The position numbers were made by a program, and so were the translations under genes. The notes under the pieces are model-generated. The model worked only from the letters and a program-made list of their open reading frames with translations, was not told where the DNA came from and ran no database searches. This document shows positions 62,780 to 64,000 of a stretch of DNA of 64,000 nt, in pieces. Source of the stretch: Pelagibius sp. Alg239-R121 (lineage in GTDB: Bacteria; Pseudomonadota; Alphaproteobacteria; Kiloniellales; Kiloniellaceae); the NCBI RefSeq assembly GCF_947331435.1, contig NZ_CAMZOF010000004.1, forward strand, positions 372,001-436,000. The letters run 5' to 3'. Each line of letters starts with the position of its first letter. Positions within the stretch are counted from its first letter, which is position 1.

Positions 62780-63625
62780 GTGTCAACTTACGCTAAACCG
62801 GAACGCTGGAAGAACCCGGGCAAAAAGCTTTTCCCTCATCAGGTGGGGTTTACCTCACCGCCACACGACTTCGATGCTGCGCCGACCGATTTTTTGCGCA
62901 TTGCGCCGGAGACGGTTGGCGCACATGGACGTATGCTGCACGTTCCCGGTTACGCACACGAACTGAGCCAGCGGAAGCATAACTTCCACCTGCTGGAGGA
63001 GTTTGTGGAATGCATGGCAAACAACGGTGCCGACGTCTGCGGCCAGGTCGGCACGAATTGGGTACATGCCTCCGGCACCACGCCCGACGAAATTCGCGGA
63101 TTCTGCGATCGGATCGGTGACACCTACGAGACTCCATTTCACATGGCTGGTCTGTGTCTGGTCGATGGCCTTCGGGAGCTGGGCGCGGAGAAGATTGCGC
63201 TCAATTCGGTTTATTATTGGCCGGATTGGCGCGACGGCATCGCCCGGTTCCTCAGACAGGCTGGATTCAACCTTGTCTATTTCGGCAATTTCGTCGACCT
63301 CGGGCTCTATGAAACGCAGCAGGAGGTCAATGACCTGTCCTGGATCTTCCCAGGCGAGGCGGCCGCGCGCTCGATGCAGCGGCTGGCCGAGCAGGCGCCT
63401 GATGTAGATGCCTACGTGGTCAACGGCATGCCGAACTTCCGGCGTGCTGACGGCCTGCCAGAGCGCATGGTCGCGCGCGAAGTTGAGCTTGAGGCGCTGG
63501 TCGGCAGGCCAATCGTCTCATCCGACAGCGCACTCTACTGGCGTATTTTCAAGACACTCGGTTTGGCGCCTAGGCGTGCACAGGGCCGGCTGCTGTCGAC
63601 GCTTCTCAAAGGGGCGTGCAACTAG
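62780..63625 (+). CDS. Arylmalonate decarboxylase/Asp-Glu racemase superfamily protein without catalytic Cys
   Basis: 281 aa. GTG 62780 is chosen because AGGGG lies 6 bases before it; the TTG at 62774 directly abuts that box. Fold marks follow AMDase: LVDGLRELGAEKIALNSVYY (like LNGLRALGVRRVALATAY), DWRDGIARFLRQAGF, RPIVSSDSALYWRIFKTLG. At the first active-site position it has VGTN like MGTS of the decarboxylase (racemases and maleate isomerases have Cys). At the second, where all active members have Cys (LLSCGG), it has VVNGMP. No cysteine catalysis is thus possible in the known manner. Next to a sulfotransferase gene, 12 bases apart. Confidence 0.78.
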   Translation: MSTYAKPERWKNPGKKLFPHQVGFTSPPHDFDAAPTDFLRIAPETVGAHGRMLHVPGYAHELSQRKHNFHLLEEFVECMANNGADVCGQVGTNWVHASGTTPDEIRGFCDRIGDTYETPFHMAGLCLVDGLRELGAEKIALNSVYYWPDWRDGIARFLRQAGFNLVYFGNFVDLGLYETQQEVNDLSWIFPGEAAARSMQRLAEQAPDVDAYVVNGMPNFRRADGLPERMVAREVELEALVGRPIVSSDSALYWRIFKTLGLAPRRAQGRLLSTLLKGACN

Positions 63626-63637
63626 GGGAACCTCGAG

Positions 63638-64000
63638 ATGAATAAAATCTTCGTACTCTGGGCCGTGCCTCGTTCCACTTCGACCGCCTTTGAATGGATG
63701 ATGCGCCAGCGAGGTGATATGGAATGCCTTCATGAACCTTTCGGCGAGGCCTGGTATCAGGGTGAAGAGCCACTTTGGCCGCGCGTAACTGACGACAGTC
63801 TTCGTACGCCGGGCCTCACACTGGACTCCGTGCTGCACAATATAAAAGCGTTGGCCGAGGAGGGGCCGGTCTTCTCCAAGGACTTCCCGCATTACGTCGA
63901 CCATCTCTGGAGTGATGAGTTGCTCCTGCTCTTCGACCATTCCTTTCTGATCCGCGATCCGGCTAAGACAATCTCCTCCATGTATAGCAAGTGGCCGGAC
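63638..64000 (+). CDS. Sulfotransferase-family protein, 5' part
   Basis: 121 codons, open to the right edge. Begins MNKIFVLWAVPRSTSTAFEW, where PRSTSTAF is the 5'-phosphosulfate-binding loop of PAPS-dependent sulfotransferases. SFLIRDPAKTISSMYSKWP at the right edge is the 3'-phosphate motif (IRDP-x2-TISSMYS). It could also be a kinase-like member of this family acting on other phosphoryl donors. AGGGGAA upstream gives a reasonable start at 63638. Probably co-transcribed with the preceding gene. Confidence 0.85.
   Translation, partial: MNKIFVLWAVPRSTSTAFEWMMRQRGDMECLHEPFGEAWYQGEEPLWPRVTDDSLRTPGLTLDSVLHNIKALAEEGPVFSKDFPHYVDHLWSDELLLLFDHSFLIRDPAKTISSMYSKWPD

Noticed and set aside
1-64000. tRNA, rRNA, prophage or insertion-sequence genes
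   Set aside because: Searched by eye in all intergenic stretches; no CCA-ending cloverleaf, rRNA motif, integrase or transposase was seen.

Overview
The window (about 57 % GC by eye) reads as chromosomal DNA of an aerobic, probably marine alphaproteobacterium, perhaps of the Rhodospirillales/Kiloniellales type. The grounds are a TRAP transporter, a heterotetrameric sarcosine oxidase, a GbdR-like regulator, a corrinoid-dependent demethylation operon of the type found in aerobic alphaproteobacteria, pseudoazurin and cytochrome P460, and many PAS/MCP signalling proteins. No rRNA, tRNA, CRISPR array, phage gene or intact insertion sequence was seen. The genus is not determined.

Layout: 1-2062, 3' end of a hybrid histidine kinase and an outer-membrane beta-barrel protein. 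2697-10022, a catabolic island: TRAP transporter (DctP-DctQ-DctM), three phytanoyl-CoA-dioxygenase-like (PhyH) Fe(II)/2-oxoglutarate oxygenases, a divergent PanB-like aldolase and a MarR regulator. The two main promoter regions of the island carry the same 16-bp palindrome TGTTCCA-N2-TGGAACA. 10023-17150, soxBDAG sarcosine oxidase operon with a GbdR/GlxA-type AraC regulator, ending against a fragment of a PEP-CTERM protein. 17342-27229, a GT39-like membrane glycosyltransferase, a FAN1-DnaQ nuclease fusion, a membrane LAS-type peptidase, two SDRs, an MFS transporter and a TetR/DUF1330 divergent pair. 27547-37103, a chemoreceptor with duplicated sensor module and C-terminal PilZ domain, DinB and DM13 proteins, then an operon of a glutamate-synthase-like FMN enzyme, an aldehyde dehydrogenase and an acetolactate-synthase-like enzyme. 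37855-49101, redox and envelope genes: cytochrome P460, TetR/DUF1772 pair, CreD, pseudoazurin, a RoxA-like dihaem protein, a 5'-truncated membrane gene, DUF1963. 49229-55573, corrinoid operon: corrinoid protein, DUF1638, virulence-factor-family protein, MetF-like reductase, methyl-THF:corrinoid methyltransferase and corrinoid activator. 56026-64000, a LOV-type sensor kinase, Lrp regulator with a saccharopine-dehydrogenase-family protein, a membrane protein, LysR with an arylmalonate-decarboxylase-like protein, and the start of a sulfotransferase gene.

How the parts fit: the sarcosine oxidase operon and the corrinoid operon are complementary halves of methylated-glycine use. Corrinoid demethylation passes methyl groups to tetrahydrofolate and MetF oxidises methyl-THF to methylene-THF; SoxBDAG oxidises sarcosine to glycine and also yields methylene-THF. 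The MttB/MtgB-type substrate methyltransferase is not in this window.

The best candidate for an undescribed system is the MarR-TRAP-PhyH-PanB island. It has its own shared operator, an importer resembling 2-oxoacid-binding TRAP systems, three oxygenases with intact iron ligands, and a PanB homologue that keeps the catalytic Glu and Lys but has lost two of three metal ligands. Its substrate cannot be read from the sequence.
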